Assembly: GCF_037811135.1 (NCBI RefSeq)
Contig: NZ_CP149130.1
Coordinates: 3,158,501 to 3,222,500 of the forward strand
DNA from: Aeromonas rivipollensis
GTDB lineage: Bacteria > Pseudomonadota > Gammaproteobacteria > Enterobacterales > Aeromonadaceae
DNA length: 64,000 bases
Direction: 5' to 3'
Shown: in pieces, positions 1 to 9,658 of the stretch
Layout: every line of letters begins with the position of its first letter
How positions within the stretch are numbered: position 1 is the stretch's first letter
Made by a program: the position numbers and the translations under genes
Notes under the pieces: model-generated
Seen by the model: the letters and a program-made list of their open reading frames with translations, nothing else
Told to the model about the DNA's origin: nothing
The model's database searches: none

Positions 1-32
1 CAGGGAGGTGGCCTTTTTTCATTCCGATCCCC

Positions 33-665
33 TCAGCCGAAGGCCAGCCAGATGCCGACGAACAGCATGAGCGAGCCGGCAATGCGGTTCATCAGGGTGA
101 CGTTGCCGCTCCTGGCGAGGAAGTGGCGCAGGGTGCGGCCACCGCTCGCATAGAGCAGCAGGCAGGAGAACTCGATGACCAGGATGAGCACCACCAGGGC
201 ACTGATCTGGGGAGCCATCGGCTTGGCCGCATTGATGAAGGGCGGCAGCAGGGAGACCATGAAGGCCCACCCCTTGGGATTGGCGATGGCGGTGACGAAG
301 CCCTGCAGCGCCAGGCCGAGCGGCCTGGTCTCCTGGCCGGCCGAGAGATCCGCCGGAATCGCCATCTTGCCCTTGGCCTGCCACATCTGGATGCCGAGCC
401 AGACAAGATAGGCACCGCCCACGTACTTGAAGGCCGAGAACAGGGCCGGATAGTTGAGCATGACGGCCGCCACCCCGACCACGGAGAGCACAGAGACCAG
501 GCCGACCCCGATGAGCTCCCCCCACATCATGTGCAGGGTGCGGCGCACCCCCAGGCTCATGCCCAGAGTCATCGCCAATGTCATGCACATGCCGGGGGTC
601 ACGGAGACAAAGAAAAACGTGGGAATAAAGAGCGCCAAGATGGCGGGATCAATCCAGTCGGACAC
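33..665 (-). CDS. LysE/RhtB family amino-acid exporter
   Basis: Predicted inner-membrane exporter of the LysE/RhtB family, which pumps amino acids or their analogues out of the cell; the substrate cannot be read from sequence. The 210-residue product has the family length, is almost wholly hydrophobic with about six membrane segments, and carries the N-terminal VTPGM motif (residues 22-26) where the family usually has TPGP. I chose the GTG start at 665 because GGAGG lies just upstream and the protein then begins SDWID; the longer reading frame adds 26 polar residues unlike the family. It is transcribed away from the chemoreceptor gene and shares a roughly 160 bp intergenic region with it. Confidence 0.85.
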   Translation of the reverse strand: MSDWIDPAILALFIPTFFFVSVTPGMCMTLAMTLGMSLGVRRTLHMMWGELIGVGLVSVLSVVGVAAVMLNYPALFSAFKYVGGAYLVWLGIQMWQAKGKMAIPADLSAGQETRPLGLALQGFVTAIANPKGWAFMVSLLPPFINAAKPMAPQISALVVLILVIEFSCLLLYASGGRTLRHFLARSGNVTLMNRIAGSLMLFVGIWLAFG

Positions 666-828
666 ACTACACCTCCAGATAACAAGCAGTCGATCTTGCC
701 TATCACACTCTTTTAACACAAGAAAAACCTTTGCGTTCAGCAAGAATTCAACATTAAAAACCCTGTGACAAGAGTTGTCGCGCCTGTGTAAGATGCCGCC
801 TCACTCCTCTTTTGGGTTAGGATCTTTC

Positions 829-2451
829 ATGTCTTTGAATAATCTGTCCATTCGTCTGCAAGTTCTCATTCCACTACTGCTCGCCAGCCTGCTGATGCTG
901 CTCATGGCCGTGATCAGCAAGCAGGAGATAGACGGTGCCATCAAGGACATGAACGACACCACAACCAGCGTCACCCGCCACAAGGATGATATCGCCGCCC
1001 TGATCCACGCCACCTACCGGCTGCGCACCAACGCCATCTACGGCCTCTACGATCAGGCCCGCTTCGCCGAGCTGCCCGGCACGCTCAATGCCGCCGAGCA
1101 GGAGATAAGCGGCCTCTTGTCCCGGCTGGTGATCCCCGGGGCCGAGCAGGACAACAACCAGGTGGCGGCGGCCCTGCAGGCCTATCTCGGCCATACCCGC
1201 AGCAACATGCTGCCACTGCTGGCCCAGCAGTACAGAGACGGGACCAAGCCCGCCGGCTATGAGCAGTCCAGGCTGCGTTTTCGCGAGCTGGGGGAGCAGT
1301 TGATCAAGCAGATTGATACCCTCTCTGCCCACATCAATCAGCTGATCCAGCAGGAGATAGCCCTGGAGCAGGCCCACTACCAGGCCACCCTGCTGCAGAC
1401 CCTGCTGCTGATGGCCGCCACTCTGGTCGCGGCGCTCTGCGGTGGCTGGTGGCTCTCCGGTCGCATCGTCCAACCCATAGGCCAGTTGCAGGAGGTGATG
1501 CACGCCGTCGCCCTCGGTCGCTTCAACGTGCGCGCCAAGGCCGAAGGCAACAACGAGCTGGGCCAGCTGGCCAAGGACATCAACCAGACCCTGAGCCAGC
1601 TTGGCAGCACTATCCATGCCCTGACCGGCATCAGCGGCAACGTGGCCTCCGCCGCCACCGAGCTGGCCGCCGTCATGACCCAGTCCGAGGCCAATGCCCA
1701 GCAGCAGCGCAGCGAGACCGAGCAGGTGGCCTCCGCCGTCACCGAGCTGGCCAGCACAGCGGACAACGTCAACCACAATGCCGCCCTGGCCGATGAGCTG
1801 GCGCGAGAGGCCAACAGCCGGGTCGAACAGGGGCTGGCCCTGTTTGCCGAGAGCATCGAAGCCAACGGCCGCATGGCGGGCAGCCTGGAGAACGCCGCCA
1901 CCGTAGTGGCTCGGCTCAAGTCCCAGTCCGAGCAGATCGGCAAGGTGATAGAGGTGATCCAGAGCATCTCGGAGCAGACCAACCTGCTGGCGCTCAACGC
2001 CGCCATCGAGGCCGCCCGCGCCGGCGAAACCGGCCGTGGCTTTGCGGTGGTGGCCGACGAGGTACGCCTGCTGGCGGCGCGGACCCAGGACTCCACCAAG
2101 GAGATCCAGGCCATCATAGAGCAGTTGCAGAGCCAGTCCCTGTCGGCCAACAGCGGCGTACAGGAGACCCTGGAGATCCTCGGCCACAACCAGCGTCTCT
2201 CCGCCGAGGTGCAAGACCTGCTGGGGGGCATCACGGAGGCGGTCAACCAGATCAATGGCGCCAATGCCCAGGTGGCCACCGCCGCCGAGGAGCAGTCCTG
2301 CGTCACCGCCGACATCAGCCGCAACATCACCAACATCCACGAGATAGTGAACCAGAACGTGGCCGGCATCACCCAGAGCGCCGCCGCCAGTCACGAACTG
2401 TCACAGCTCGCCGAGCAGCAGCGCAGGCAGCTCGCCCAGTTCCAGCTGTAA
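829..2451 (+). CDS. methyl-accepting chemotaxis protein
   Basis: Membrane chemoreceptor that feeds ligand signals to the CheA/CheW array encoded elsewhere in this window. The 540-residue protein has a first membrane segment at about residues 11-30, a periplasmic helical sensor domain of roughly 150 residues, a second membrane segment at about 186-208, a HAMP linker, and a long coiled-coil signalling domain. The conserved hairpin tip begins near residue 380 ([20 protein letters not shown]). The ATG at 829 gives the usual short cytoplasmic N-terminus; an upstream in-frame codon would add 18 residues and is less likely. The ligand is unknown. No C-terminal CheR-tethering pentapeptide is seen (it ends RRQLAQFQL). 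Confidence 0.93.
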   Translation: MSLNNLSIRLQVLIPLLLASLLMLLMAVISKQEIDGAIKDMNDTTTSVTRHKDDIAALIHATYRLRTNAIYGLYDQARFAELPGTLNAAEQEISGLLSRLVIPGAEQDNNQVAAALQAYLGHTRSNMLPLLAQQYRDGTKPAGYEQSRLRFRELGEQLIKQIDTLSAHINQLIQQEIALEQAHYQATLLQTLLLMAATLVAALCGGWWLSGRIVQPIGQLQEVMHAVALGRFNVRAKAEGNNELGQLAKDINQTLSQLGSTIHALTGISGNVASAATELAAVMTQSEANAQQQRSETEQVASAVTELASTADNVNHNAALADELAREANSRVEQGLALFAESIEANGRMAGSLENAATVVARLKSQSEQIGKVIEVIQSISEQTNLLALNAAIEAARAGETGRGFAVVADEVRLLAARTQDSTKEIQAIIEQLQSQSLSANSGVQETLEILGHNQRLSAEVQDLLGGITEAVNQINGANAQVATAAEEQSCVTADISRNITNIHEIVNQNVAGITQSAAASHELSQLAEQQRRQLAQFQL

Positions 2452-2468
2452 TACTCCCCTCTCGTTGA

Positions 2469-2496
2469 CAGACCCCGGGCCCGGCCCCGGGGTCTG
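2469..2496 (+). terminator. candidate terminator after chemoreceptor gene
   Basis: A perfect GC-rich inverted repeat, CAGACCCCGG / CCGGGGTCTG, lies 17 bases after the chemoreceptor stop codon. No T-run follows directly, so termination strength is uncertain. Confidence 0.5.
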
Positions 2497-2609
2497 CCCC
2501 CTCCCGTTTAAAACGGCTTTTTGCCCACAAGGCGCCATTGGGGGCTGGGCTGCATCCACAAATATGGGTATGGTAGAGGCACGTCATTCCCCCTCACCCA
2601 GAGAACACC

Positions 2610-3140
2610 ATGAGCCTCAAGTTCAAGAAACCCGCTTTTATCACGCTGGGCCTCGTCGCCCTGCTCTCCGCGCTCTGGCTCGATTTCTATCTGCCGGAAC
2701 ACACCATCGCCACCATCACAGGGGTCGAGGTGAAGCGCACCGACAAGGATGGCCCCATCAGCCAGAAGAATCCGGCAGACGGCCCCACCACCGACGTCTA
2801 TTACATCTACACCGAGCGCCCCGGCGAGAAGATCCGGGTGTTTCGCAACGAAGATACCGGCTGGGGCTGGCCCTTCTACTTCAAGTTCAATGCCGCCGAC
2901 GTCCAGGCCAAGGCCAAGTCCATGGAGTTCGAGAAGCGCCTGGCCATCATCACCTCCTATGGCTGGCGGATTAACATGTTCACCATGTTCCCCAACGTCA
3001 CCAAGATCGAGAGCACGGATCCTGACGCCTCGACCTGGAGCTTCTTCCGCTGGTTCTGGTTCGGCATCTGGGCCCTGGTGATGGGCAAGGCCGCCATCGC
3101 CACCTGGCGCTACTTCGACCGCCTCGAGGACGAGATATGA
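2610..3140 (+). CDS. DUF1523-like membrane protein
   Basis: Membrane-anchored protein of 176 residues that I recognise as resembling the DUF1523 family; no function is established. There is a hydrophobic segment at about residues 11-29, a soluble domain of about 110 residues beginning with a beta-like stretch, and a second hydrophobic segment rich in Trp and Phe near residues 146-166. The layout suggests an extracytoplasmic domain held by two helices. A small winged-helix gene starts 31 bases downstream on the same strand, so the two are probably co-transcribed. The family assignment is from memory. Confidence 0.7.
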   Translation: MSLKFKKPAFITLGLVALLSALWLDFYLPEHTIATITGVEVKRTDKDGPISQKNPADGPTTDVYYIYTERPGEKIRVFRNEDTGWGWPFYFKFNAADVQAKAKSMEFEKRLAIITSYGWRINMFTMFPNVTKIESTDPDASTWSFFRWFWFGIWALVMGKAAIATWRYFDRLEDEI

Positions 3141-3171
3141 GGGGTACACCGGCATCAGGCGGAGACGGGCA

Positions 3172-3468
3172 ATGACAGAGCCGAGCAAGACCCGCACCAG
3201 CTTCTACCGGCGGCTCTACGTGGCCCATCTGATCAGCCAGGGCACGGATACGGTGCCCGCCATCATGGCCGCCACCGGCATGCCGCGCCGCACCGCCCAG
3301 GACACCCTGAGCGCCCTGGCCGAACTCGATATCAGCTGTGCCTTCGAGCAGACCGAGGGAGCCCGCCACCTGCAGGGCCACTACCGCATCAGCGACTGGG
3401 GCCCCATCAATCCTGCCTGGATCGAGGCCCAGCTCCCCGCCATCAAAGAGACCCTGGGATATCCCTGA
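3172..3468 (+). CDS. small winged-helix DNA-binding protein
   Basis: A 98-residue protein with a probable helix-turn-helix at about residues 25-55 (ISQGTDTVPAIMAATGMPRR then TAQDTLSALAEL), the pattern of a winged helix that recognises DNA, followed by a short beta wing. There is no ligand domain, so it may act as a simple repressor or partner of the preceding membrane protein. GGAG sits 7 bases before the ATG. It lies 31 bases after the DUF1523-like gene and is closed by a strong hairpin terminator. Targets are unknown. Confidence 0.7.
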   Translation: MTEPSKTRTSFYRRLYVAHLISQGTDTVPAIMAATGMPRRTAQDTLSALAELDISCAFEQTEGARHLQGHYRISDWGPINPAWIEAQLPAIKETLGYP

Positions 3469-3484
3469 GGGCGAGCTGACAATA

Positions 3485-3527
3485 GACAAAAAGAGAGGGG
3501 AGCCCGTGGCTCCCCTCTCTTTTTGTC
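3485..3527. terminator. bidirectional intrinsic terminator
   Basis: A near-perfect hairpin (AAAAAGAGAGGGGAGCC / GGCTCCCCTCTCTTTTT) with A-tract and T-tract sits between two convergent genes and can stop transcription from both sides. Confidence 0.9.
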
Positions 3528-3541
3528 ATCGGGATATGGCC

Positions 3542-4012
3542 CTACTCCGGGAAGGGCTCCTCCGGCAGCGGCTCCGCCGATTCCCCCCGGGTGCAGTCGA
3601 TGATGGAGCGCTTGGGGTTGCCCGGGTCACGCAGCAGCAGGGGGGCCTCCCCCCTGTCGTGCTTCTGCTCGTCAGCAAACTCGCTGCCGTAGGCGTTGTG
3701 GGTCAGCCTGCGCGCATTGGCGATGGGGGTATCCACAAACAGGGCGTGCACCTCGAAGGTCGAGGCCGGGATCAGAAATCCCGTGATGGGCAGGCCATGA
3801 AGCTCCTGGTGGGTCTTGTACCAGGCGAAGCCGTCAGAGGTCCTGTCGGGGGTGAAGGTCTTGAGCAGCGGGTGGGACGGCTCACCGCTCTCGCTGTCCA
3901 GGTAGAGATCGTCCAGATCGCAGGTCGCCAGCCCCTGCCACATCCTCTCGAAGGGGGTGGCACAGGCCGTCAATTGCATACATGTCAGCAGTGCCAACGT
4001 CCCTTTCCACAT
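3542..4012 (-). CDS. hypothetical lipoprotein
   Basis: A 156-residue protein with a lipoprotein signal peptide: MWKGTLALLTCMQLTAC, with a lipobox ending at the Cys of LTAC. The mature part has no domain I recognise; it contains two further Cys residues (ATCDL and IIDCT) that could form a disulfide, and an acidic, Pro-rich C-terminus (EEPFPE). I chose the ATG at 4012 because AGGGG sits six bases before it; the alternative is a TTG two codons upstream. It converges on the winged-helix gene and follows rihA on the same strand after 29 bases. Confidence 0.7.
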   Translation of the reverse strand: MWKGTLALLTCMQLTACATPFERMWQGLATCDLDDLYLDSESGEPSHPLLKTFTPDRTSDGFAWYKTHQELHGLPITGFLIPASTFEVHALFVDTPIANARRLTHNAYGSEFADEQKHDRGEAPLLLRDPGNPKRSIIDCTRGESAEPLPEEPFPE

Positions 4013-4041
4013 GCCCAACCCCTTATTCGATGTCCGAGATC

Positions 4042-4977
4042 TTAGTCAAACGCCCTTAGACGCCCCACCAACAGATCGATGAAGCCGACCCTGTCCAGCC
4101 CCAGCAGCACCCGCGCATTGGCCGGTCTGCCGGTGAGCCCGTAGCGATCCACTACCGTCATGCCGGTAGTATGGGTGCCTCCGGTTTCGATATCGACCCG
4201 GCACTCTACCCCATGAAACAGCGTCGGTGCCAGCAACCAGGCGATGGTACAGGGGTCATGGAGCGGCGCGCCAGCAAATCCCCACTTGGGATCCCTGTGG
4301 TAGATCATGAAGAAATCAAGCAGGTCCGCCACGCACTGGGCCACCGGATTGGGGATGGCACGCACCCGCGCTATATCCTCGTCCATCACCTGGGCCTCGT
4401 GGGTCACATCCAGCCCGCACATGGTGATGGGGATACCGGCGTTGAACACCATATCGGCTGCTTCCGGGTCCACATAAATATTGAATTCCGCCGTTGGGGT
4501 CCAGTTGCCCGCCCCCGCCGCGCCGCCCATCAAGACGATGCGGCCAATCTTGGATTTCAACTCGGGGTGGGCAGCCAGCAGCAGGGCGATATTGGTCAGC
4601 GGCCCGGTCGGCACCAGGGTGACCGGCTCCGGGTTCTCGCGCAGGCACTTGGCCATCAATTCGAGGCCCGTCATGGCCTGGGGCGCAAAGGCGGGATCCG
4701 GCAGTGTGGGGCCGTCCAGACCCGATTCGCCGTGGACGTTGTCCGCTATGATGAGCTCCCGGGCCAGGGGGTTGGGCGCCCCCGCCGCCACCGGAATGTC
4801 GTGGCGACCGAGCAGAGTGAGGATGCGCAGGGCGTTGTTGAGAGTCTTGTCCGGGGTCTGGTTGCCCGCGCTGGTGGTCACCGCCAGCACCTTGAGCTCT
4901 GGGCTCGCCAGCGCCAGGATGAGGGCGATGGCATCATCGTGACCGGGATCGCAATCGAGAATAACGGGCAACGCCAT
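4042..4977 (-). CDS. rihA: pyrimidine-specific ribonucleoside hydrolase RihA
   Basis: Cytosolic nucleoside hydrolase that splits pyrimidine ribonucleosides (uridine, cytidine) into base and ribose for salvage. The product has 311 residues, the length of Escherichia coli RihA, and follows it closely by recognition. The calcium-binding DCDPGHDD signature is at residues 8-15 and the active-site His lies in the LHDP motif near residue 240. The ATG at 4977 is preferred because the protein then begins directly with the beta strand leading to DCDPGHDD. It lies near uridine phosphorylase in this window, in keeping with a shared theme of nucleoside use, but in a separate unit. Confidence 0.93.
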   Translation of the reverse strand: MALPVILDCDPGHDDAIALILALASPELKVLAVTTSAGNQTPDKTLNNALRILTLLGRHDIPVAAGAPNPLARELIIADNVHGESGLDGPTLPDPAFAPQAMTGLELMAKCLRENPEPVTLVPTGPLTNIALLLAAHPELKSKIGRIVLMGGAAGAGNWTPTAEFNIYVDPEAADMVFNAGIPITMCGLDVTHEAQVMDEDIARVRAIPNPVAQCVADLLDFFMIYHRDPKWGFAGAPLHDPCTIAWLLAPTLFHGVECRVDIETGGTHTTGMTVVDRYGLTGRPANARVLLGLDRVGFIDLLVGRLRAFD

Positions 4978-5185
4978 GGAGAGGTTCCTTACGACATGAC
5001 AGGGAGCCATACCTTAACAAGCAAGCTTCGGATGAACTCGGGAAGGGGTCACAAAACGGGGCCTTCCTGCATTATCAATCAGTTGCCACCAGCCCCGCCG
5101 GGCAGGCACTGGCCAGCTCGTCCCGATTCGCCCCGCGCCGCCGGTTCGGGTATGATCGCCCCCCGTTTCCAGCCCGCAGCCGCCC

Positions 5186-5881
5186 ATGTCCGCCATCGTC
5201 GATACCTTTATCGCCCCCCCCTGCAATGCCCAAATAGAGATCCTGTTCGAGGATAAACACCTGCTGCTCATCAACAAGCCGAGCGGCCTGCTGAGCCTCT
5301 CGGGCAAGAACCCGCAGAACCTCGACTCTGTCCACCATCGGCTGGTGCAGGATTACCCCGGCTGCACCCTGGTGCACCGCCTCGACTTTGGCACCTCGGG
5401 TCTCATGGTGGTGGCCAGAGACAAGGGCATCAACGGGATGCTGTGCCAGCAGTTCAGCCAGCGGGCGGTGAGCAAGGCCTATGACGCCCTGCTGTGCGGC
5501 CATCTGGCGGACGATGAGGGGGTGATCGACGCCCCCATCGCCAAGGATCCGGCGATCTTCCCGCTGATGAAGATCTGCGCCAGCGGCAAGCCCGCCCGCT
5601 CCCGCTATCGGGTGGTGGAGCGACTGGTGCACGAGGGTGCCGGGGGCGAGCCCTTGCCATTGACCCGGGTCAGCCTGGTGCCTGAGACGGGCCGCACCCA
5701 TCAGCTGCGCATCCACAGCCAGCTGCTGGGTCACCCCATACTAGGTTGCGATCTCTACGGCGGTCTGCTGTTGCCGGGCTGTGAGCAGGCGCCAAGGCTG
5801 ATGCTGCATGCCAGCGCATTGGATTTCGTGCATCCGGTGAGCGGCGAGCCGATGCAGATCCGCTGTGCAGCGCCTTTTTAG
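5186..5881 (+). CDS. rluA: RluA family pseudouridine synthase
   Basis: RNA-modifying enzyme of the RluA family; E. coli RluA makes pseudouridine 746 in 23S rRNA and 32 in several tRNAs. The 231-residue protein has no S4 domain, as in RluA, and carries the catalytic HRLDFGTSG motif with the nucleophilic Asp at residue 67. The later conserved stretches GRTHQLRIH and LGHPILGCD are also present. The start follows a GC-rich leader without a clear ribosome site. The gene is monocistronic and converges on udp. The dual target is inferred from closeness to E. coli RluA; a related single-target paralogue is possible. Confidence 0.8.
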   Translation: MSAIVDTFIAPPCNAQIEILFEDKHLLLINKPSGLLSLSGKNPQNLDSVHHRLVQDYPGCTLVHRLDFGTSGLMVVARDKGINGMLCQQFSQRAVSKAYDALLCGHLADDEGVIDAPIAKDPAIFPLMKICASGKPARSRYRVVERLVHEGAGGEPLPLTRVSLVPETGRTHQLRIHSQLLGHPILGCDLYGGLLLPGCEQAPRLMLHASALDFVHPVSGEPMQIRCAAPF

Positions 5882-5984
5882 GGGCAATCAGTAGAGGCCG
5901 TCAGTAGATGGCAATAGACGCGAGTGTGGCGGGAATAGTGAAAGAGGTGACGGGAGAAGAAAAGGGGCAAACGGCGGATAAAGA

Positions 5985-6012
5985 TAGGGGCCGCGCTTTC
6001 GCAACGGCCCCC
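5985..6012 (-). terminator. terminator of udp
   Basis: Read on the minus strand, GGGGCCG and CGGCCCC pair around an 11-base loop and are followed by TATCTTTAT, 24 bases after the udp stop codon. Confidence 0.7.
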
Positions 6013-6035
6013 ACCCCCCACTCGTGGTGGTGCTA

Positions 6036-6791
6036 TCAGATCAGCTTGCGGGCAGCGCCCAGCACGATCTTGATGGCATCAGATTCGGTTCTCGCCATGG
6101 TTTCGGCGTTCGGGATTTCCTGCTGGGTACGGTTCACGATGACACCGGCCACCATGCCGGCGCGCAGGCCCTGGCTGGAGCACATGGTCAGCAGGGTGGC
6201 GGACTCCATCTCGTAGTTCAGCACGCCCATGGCTTGCCACTCTTTCATGGAACCCTGGAAACGGCTCACTACGCGGCCGGATACGGTGTCATAGCGCTCC
6301 TGACCCGGGTAGAAGGTGTCGGAAGAGGCAGTTACACCCACGTGCAGGGTGGAACCCAGTTCCTTGGCGGTGTTGACCAGCGCAGTGGTGCAGTCGAAGT
6401 CGGCCACGGCCGGGAACTCCATGGGTGCGAAGTGCAGGCTGGCACCGTCAAGGCGCACCGAGCCGGTAGTCACAATCACGTCGCCCACGTTCAGGTGCGG
6501 CTGGATGGCGCCTGTGGTGCCGATGCGCAGGAAGGTACGGATACCCAGCTGGGCCAGCTCTTCCACTGCGATGGAGGTGGACGGGCCGCCGATGCCGGTG
6601 GAGCAGATGATCACGGCCTTGCCGTCCATCTCGCCGCGCCAGGTAGTGAACTCACGATGGCTGGCCAGGTGCACAGGGTTGTCCAACAGCTCTGCGATAC
6701 GCTTCACGCGCTCGGGGTCACCGGGAACGATCGCCAGGGTGGCGCCTTGCAGATCCGCTTTCTTCAAACCCAAGTGAAATACATCAGACAT
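6036..6791 (-). CDS. udp: uridine phosphorylase
   Basis: Cytosolic enzyme that reversibly converts uridine and phosphate to uracil and ribose-1-phosphate, the main step of uridine salvage. The 251-residue protein follows E. coli Udp along its length: phosphate-binding IVPGDPERV near residue 22, the ribose and phosphate site around [16 protein letters not shown], and the signature stretch [13 protein letters not shown]. The unit is single-gene, with a terminator behind and a long upstream region holding several palindromes that could be binding sites for a LacI-family regulator such as CytR. Confidence 0.96.
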   Translation of the reverse strand: MSDVFHLGLKKADLQGATLAIVPGDPERVKRIAELLDNPVHLASHREFTTWRGEMDGKAVIICSTGIGGPSTSIAVEELAQLGIRTFLRIGTTGAIQPHLNVGDVIVTTGSVRLDGASLHFAPMEFPAVADFDCTTALVNTAKELGSTLHVGVTASSDTFYPGQERYDTVSGRVVSRFQGSMKEWQAMGVLNYEMESATLLTMCSSQGLRAGMVAGVIVNRTQQEIPNAETMARTESDAIKIVLGAARKLI

Positions 6792-6902
6792 AGTGGACTC
6801 CTGGTTGCATCCCGCCGCCTCGCAGCCGAGCGCAGTTAAGGTGATTCTTTATGGTATTTTCGAGCCTGTTTCCCTCCATTGGGGAAGGCGCCAACTATGG
6901 TC

Positions 6903-7010
6903 GAAAGCGCTTTCCAATTCCTTGACGCGCTTCACACTTCCGCGCATCCGCGGCCCTAAAAAACCGGCAAAACGTTTGCTAACCTGATGAATTTCTTGAA
7001 AAACGTTTTT
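6903..7010. promoter_or_regulatory. three palindromes in the udp-yiaY intergenic region
   Basis: The 392-base gap between divergent udp and yiaY holds no gene. It contains GAAAGCGCTTTC (6903-6914), GCAAAACGTTTGC (6967-6979, with an AAACGTTT core) and AAAAACGTTTTT (6999-7010). Central-CG palindromes of this form are typical of LacI/GalR-family operators. Whether they serve udp, yiaY or both cannot be told from position. Confidence 0.45.
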
Positions 7011-7183
7011 ATACCGAACAAGAGGCAAGAGCCCTTGTCAATCCCCGCCAGGCCCCGGTTTTTCGGTACGTGATCGAGTCCATAAAGTTGCCAATCAGAT
7101 ACCATTGACCCCTTTTCATCCCCTCTGACGCTGTTATGTTGAGGCCCGTATACCACTTAATGGCTAATCATACGGAGTCCACC

Positions 7184-8335
7184 ATGGCGACATTCAAGTT
7201 CTACATTCCCGCGGTCAACCTGATGGGGGCGGGCTGCCTGCAAGAGGCGGCGGCCGACATCCAGGGTCATGGCTTTCGCAAGGCGCTGATCGTCACCGAC
7301 AAAATTCTGGGCCAGATAGGCGTGGTCGCCAGGCTCACCGCCCTGCTGGCAGAACATGGCATTGAAAGCGTGGTTTTCGACGAAACCAAACCTAACCCCA
7401 CCATGACCAACGTCGAATCCGGTCTGGCCATGATCAAGGCCCATGGCTGCGACTGCGTCATCTCCCTCGGGGGCGGCTCCCCCCATGACTGTGCCAAGGG
7501 CATCGCCCTGGTGGCCACCAACGGCGGCAGCATCCAGGACTACGAAGGGGTGGACTGCTCCGCCAGGCCGCAGCTGCCGCTCATCGCCATCAATACCACG
7601 GCCGGTACCGCCTCCGAGATGACCCGCTTCTGCATCATCACCGACGAGGCCCGTCAGGTGAAGATGGCCATCATCGACAAGCACGTCACCCCGCTGATGT
7701 CGGTCAACGATCCCGAGCTGATGCTGGCCAAACCCGCCGGCCTCACCGCCGCCACCGGCATGGACGCCCTGACCCACGCCATCGAGGCCTATGTCTCCAC
7801 CGCCGCCACCCCGGTGACCGATGCCAGCGCCGTGATGGCCATTCAGCTCATCGCCAAACACCTGCGCACCGCCGTCAACCAGGGGGACGACCTGCACGCC
7901 CGCGAGCAGATGGCCTATGCCCAGTTCCTGGCCGGCATGGCCTTCAACAACGCCAGCCTGGGTTATGTGCACGCCATGGCCCACCAGCTGGGCGGCTTCT
8001 ACGACCTGCCCCACGGGGTCTGCAACGCCGTGCTGCTGCCCCACGTGCAGACCTACAACGCCCGGGTGAGCGCCGCTCGACTGAAGGAGGTGGCCCGTCA
8101 CATGGGGGTGGACGTGAGCGCCATGAGCGACGTACAGGGTGCCGAGGCGGCGATTGCCGCCATCAGGCAGCTGGCGCTGGACGTGAAGATCCCGGCCGGG
8201 CTGGAGCAACTGGGCGTCAAAACCGATGACTTCGACCTGCTGGCCAGCAACGCCCTGAAAGATGCCTGCGGCTTCACCAACCCCAAGCAGGCAAGCCACG
8301 AAGAGATTGTCGCCATCTTCCGCGCCGCCATGTGA
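7184..8335 (+). CDS. yiaY: iron-containing alcohol dehydrogenase, YiaY type
   Basis: NAD-dependent, metal-containing (group III) alcohol dehydrogenase. The 383-residue product matches E. coli YiaY in length and nearly motif by motif: nucleotide-binding [29 protein letters not shown], and the metal-binding region with [19 protein letters not shown] carrying two of the His ligands. YiaY has been linked to oxidation of simple alcohols and to threonine dehydrogenation; the physiological substrate here is not known. The ATG at 7184 has GGAG eight bases upstream. A compact terminator follows, so it is monocistronic, with a long palindrome-bearing leader shared with udp. Confidence 0.92.
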   Translation: MATFKFYIPAVNLMGAGCLQEAAADIQGHGFRKALIVTDKILGQIGVVARLTALLAEHGIESVVFDETKPNPTMTNVESGLAMIKAHGCDCVISLGGGSPHDCAKGIALVATNGGSIQDYEGVDCSARPQLPLIAINTTAGTASEMTRFCIITDEARQVKMAIIDKHVTPLMSVNDPELMLAKPAGLTAATGMDALTHAIEAYVSTAATPVTDASAVMAIQLIAKHLRTAVNQGDDLHAREQMAYAQFLAGMAFNNASLGYVHAMAHQLGGFYDLPHGVCNAVLLPHVQTYNARVSAARLKEVARHMGVDVSAMSDVQGAEAAIAAIRQLALDVKIPAGLEQLGVKTDDFDLLASNALKDACGFTNPKQASHEEIVAIFRAAM

Positions 8336-8352
8336 GGGCGCTGTAGTGTGTC

Positions 8353-8376
8353 AGGGCCGCCACGCGGCCCTTTTTA
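8353..8376 (+). terminator. terminator of yiaY
   Basis: AGGGCCGC / GCGGCCCT hairpin with a three-base loop followed by TTTTT, 18 bases after the yiaY stop. Confidence 0.88.
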
Positions 8377-8468
8377 TTGGCAGGAGGATCAATGGCTTTT
8401 TACTTCCGCACGGGGAGTGGGTATGATTTGCCGAGCTAAAAAGACTGTATGGATGATCTGAACCCGAT

Positions 8469-8807
8469 ATGCGGATGAAACACCTGATTGCCGCGGCCCT
8501 GACCGCCCTCACCCTGTCCGGTTGCAGCCTGGTCTATCGCATCGATATTCCTCAGGGCAACTATGTGGAACAAAAGCAGGTCGACAAGCTGCGCCAGGGC
8601 ATGACCCGCGAGCAGGTCGAGTTCGTGCTGGGTTCTCCCATGCTGCGCGACGGCTTTGACCCCAACACCTGGTACTATCTCTATGAGTTCCAGCCAGGTC
8701 GTGGTGACAAGGAGCGCAAGGAGCTGACCCTGAACTTCGTGGGTGACAGACTCGCCACCGCCACCGGTGACTTCCCCCTCCCCGCCGCCTTCACGACCCC
8801 GCTCTGA
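8469..8807 (+). CDS. bamE: outer-membrane assembly lipoprotein BamE (SmpA/OmlA)
   Basis: Small outer-membrane lipoprotein of the BAM complex, which folds beta-barrel proteins into the outer membrane. The 112-residue precursor has a lipoprotein signal ending LTLSGC with lipidated Cys19. The mature domain shows the family motifs QGNYV, LRQGMTREQVEFVLGSP and NTWYYLYEF. The start could also be the ATG two codons later; neither has a strong ribosome site. A hairpin terminator lies nine bases after the stop codon. Confidence 0.95.
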   Translation: MRMKHLIAAALTALTLSGCSLVYRIDIPQGNYVEQKQVDKLRQGMTREQVEFVLGSPMLRDGFDPNTWYYLYEFQPGRGDKERKELTLNFVGDRLATATGDFPLPAAFTTPL

Positions 8808-8816
8808 TAGCATCAC

Positions 8817-8840
8817 AAAACCGGCCAAGGCCGGTTTTCT
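8817..8840 (+). terminator. terminator of bamE
   Basis: AAAACCGGCC / GGCCGGTTTT hairpin right after the bamE stop codon. Confidence 0.88.
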
Positions 8841-8934
8841 CTTGTCTGGCCTCCAATCGGGTTTCGCAGGAGCGCGCTCCCTGAACCATGATCAAGGAGG
8901 TCAAGGCCCCTCGTCACCCCCTCTAGGAGATCAC

Positions 8935-9570
8935 ATGAGCCAGATCCTGATCGCCGGGGCAACCGGTTTGGTCGGCCAGGCCCTCATCAGCCAGCTCGGC
9001 CCCGAGCACCAGCTGACCCTGCTCTGCCGTCAGCCGGGCGAGGCCGCCCCCAACCGGCACTGGCTGCCGGTGAACTTCGAACGCCTCGACGAAGTGGCGC
9101 TGCCCGGCCCCGTCGAGATGGCCTTCTGCTGCCTCGGCACCACCCGCAAGGATGCCGGCTCCGATGAGGCCTTTCGCCGGGTCGATCACGACTATGTGCT
9201 GGCCTTTGCCGCTCTCGCCCGCCGCCACGGCTGCCGCCGTCTGCTGGTCGTCTCCAGCCTGGGAGCCAACCCCGGCTCCCCCGCCCTCTATCCCCGCACC
9301 AAGGGCGAGATGGAGCAGGCCTTGCTGGCGCAGGAGTGGCAGCGGCTCGTCATACTGCGCCCCGCCATGCTGCTCGGCCATCGCCAACCCCCGCGCAGAT
9401 CCGAGCAGATAGTTCAGGCCATCTATCCCTGGATAAAACCCCTGCTGCAGGGGCCCCTCATGCGCTGGCGGGCCATAGAGGCGAGCCAGGTGGCGCACGC
9501 CATGACGGTGCTTGCCAACCAGGCTCAGGGGGTCGAGATAGTGCAAAACGAGCGATTGCTCACCCTGTAA
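8935..9570 (+). CDS. NAD(P)-binding oxidoreductase, YraR-like
   Basis: Atypical short-chain dehydrogenase-like protein of 211 residues, the same length as E. coli YraR, which it resembles. The N-terminal Rossmann motif is ILIAGATGLVGQAL (residues 4-17). A second stretch, CCLGTTRKDAGS, and VSSLGANPGS followed by YPRTKGEMEQ supply the active-site Ser, Tyr and Lys pattern of the family. No reaction is established for this group. The ATG at 8935 follows CTAGGAG, a good ribosome site; the longer frame runs through the bamE terminator and is rejected. It converges on rnfH across a bidirectional terminator. Confidence 0.8.
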   Translation: MSQILIAGATGLVGQALISQLGPEHQLTLLCRQPGEAAPNRHWLPVNFERLDEVALPGPVEMAFCCLGTTRKDAGSDEAFRRVDHDYVLAFAALARRHGCRRLLVVSSLGANPGSPALYPRTKGEMEQALLAQEWQRLVILRPAMLLGHRQPPRRSEQIVQAIYPWIKPLLQGPLMRWRAIEASQVAHAMTVLANQAQGVEIVQNERLLTL

Positions 9571-9611
9571 GGCCCGGGCCTGTGCAGCCCCTGTGGTAAA
9601 ACATCCCATAG

Positions 9612-9637
9612 AAAAGAGGCGCCATGGCGCCTCTTTT
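9612..9637. terminator. bidirectional terminator between yraR-like gene and rnfH
   Basis: AAAAGAGGCGCC / GGCGCCTCTTTT hairpin centred on ATG-like loop bases, with A- and T-tracts on both sides. Confidence 0.9.
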
Positions 9638-9658
9638 CATTGCTCGGTCTTCCCCGCA

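Noticed and set aside
740..828. Sigma-28 promoter ahead of the chemoreceptor gene
   Set aside because: A TAAA element is present but no acceptable GCCGATAA partner at the right spacing.
874..2394. Long minus-strand frame (506 codons) opposite the chemoreceptor gene
   Set aside because: It is a high-GC antisense shadow: Gly/Leu/Val/His-rich, no ribosome site, and fully inside a gene with clear MCP domains.
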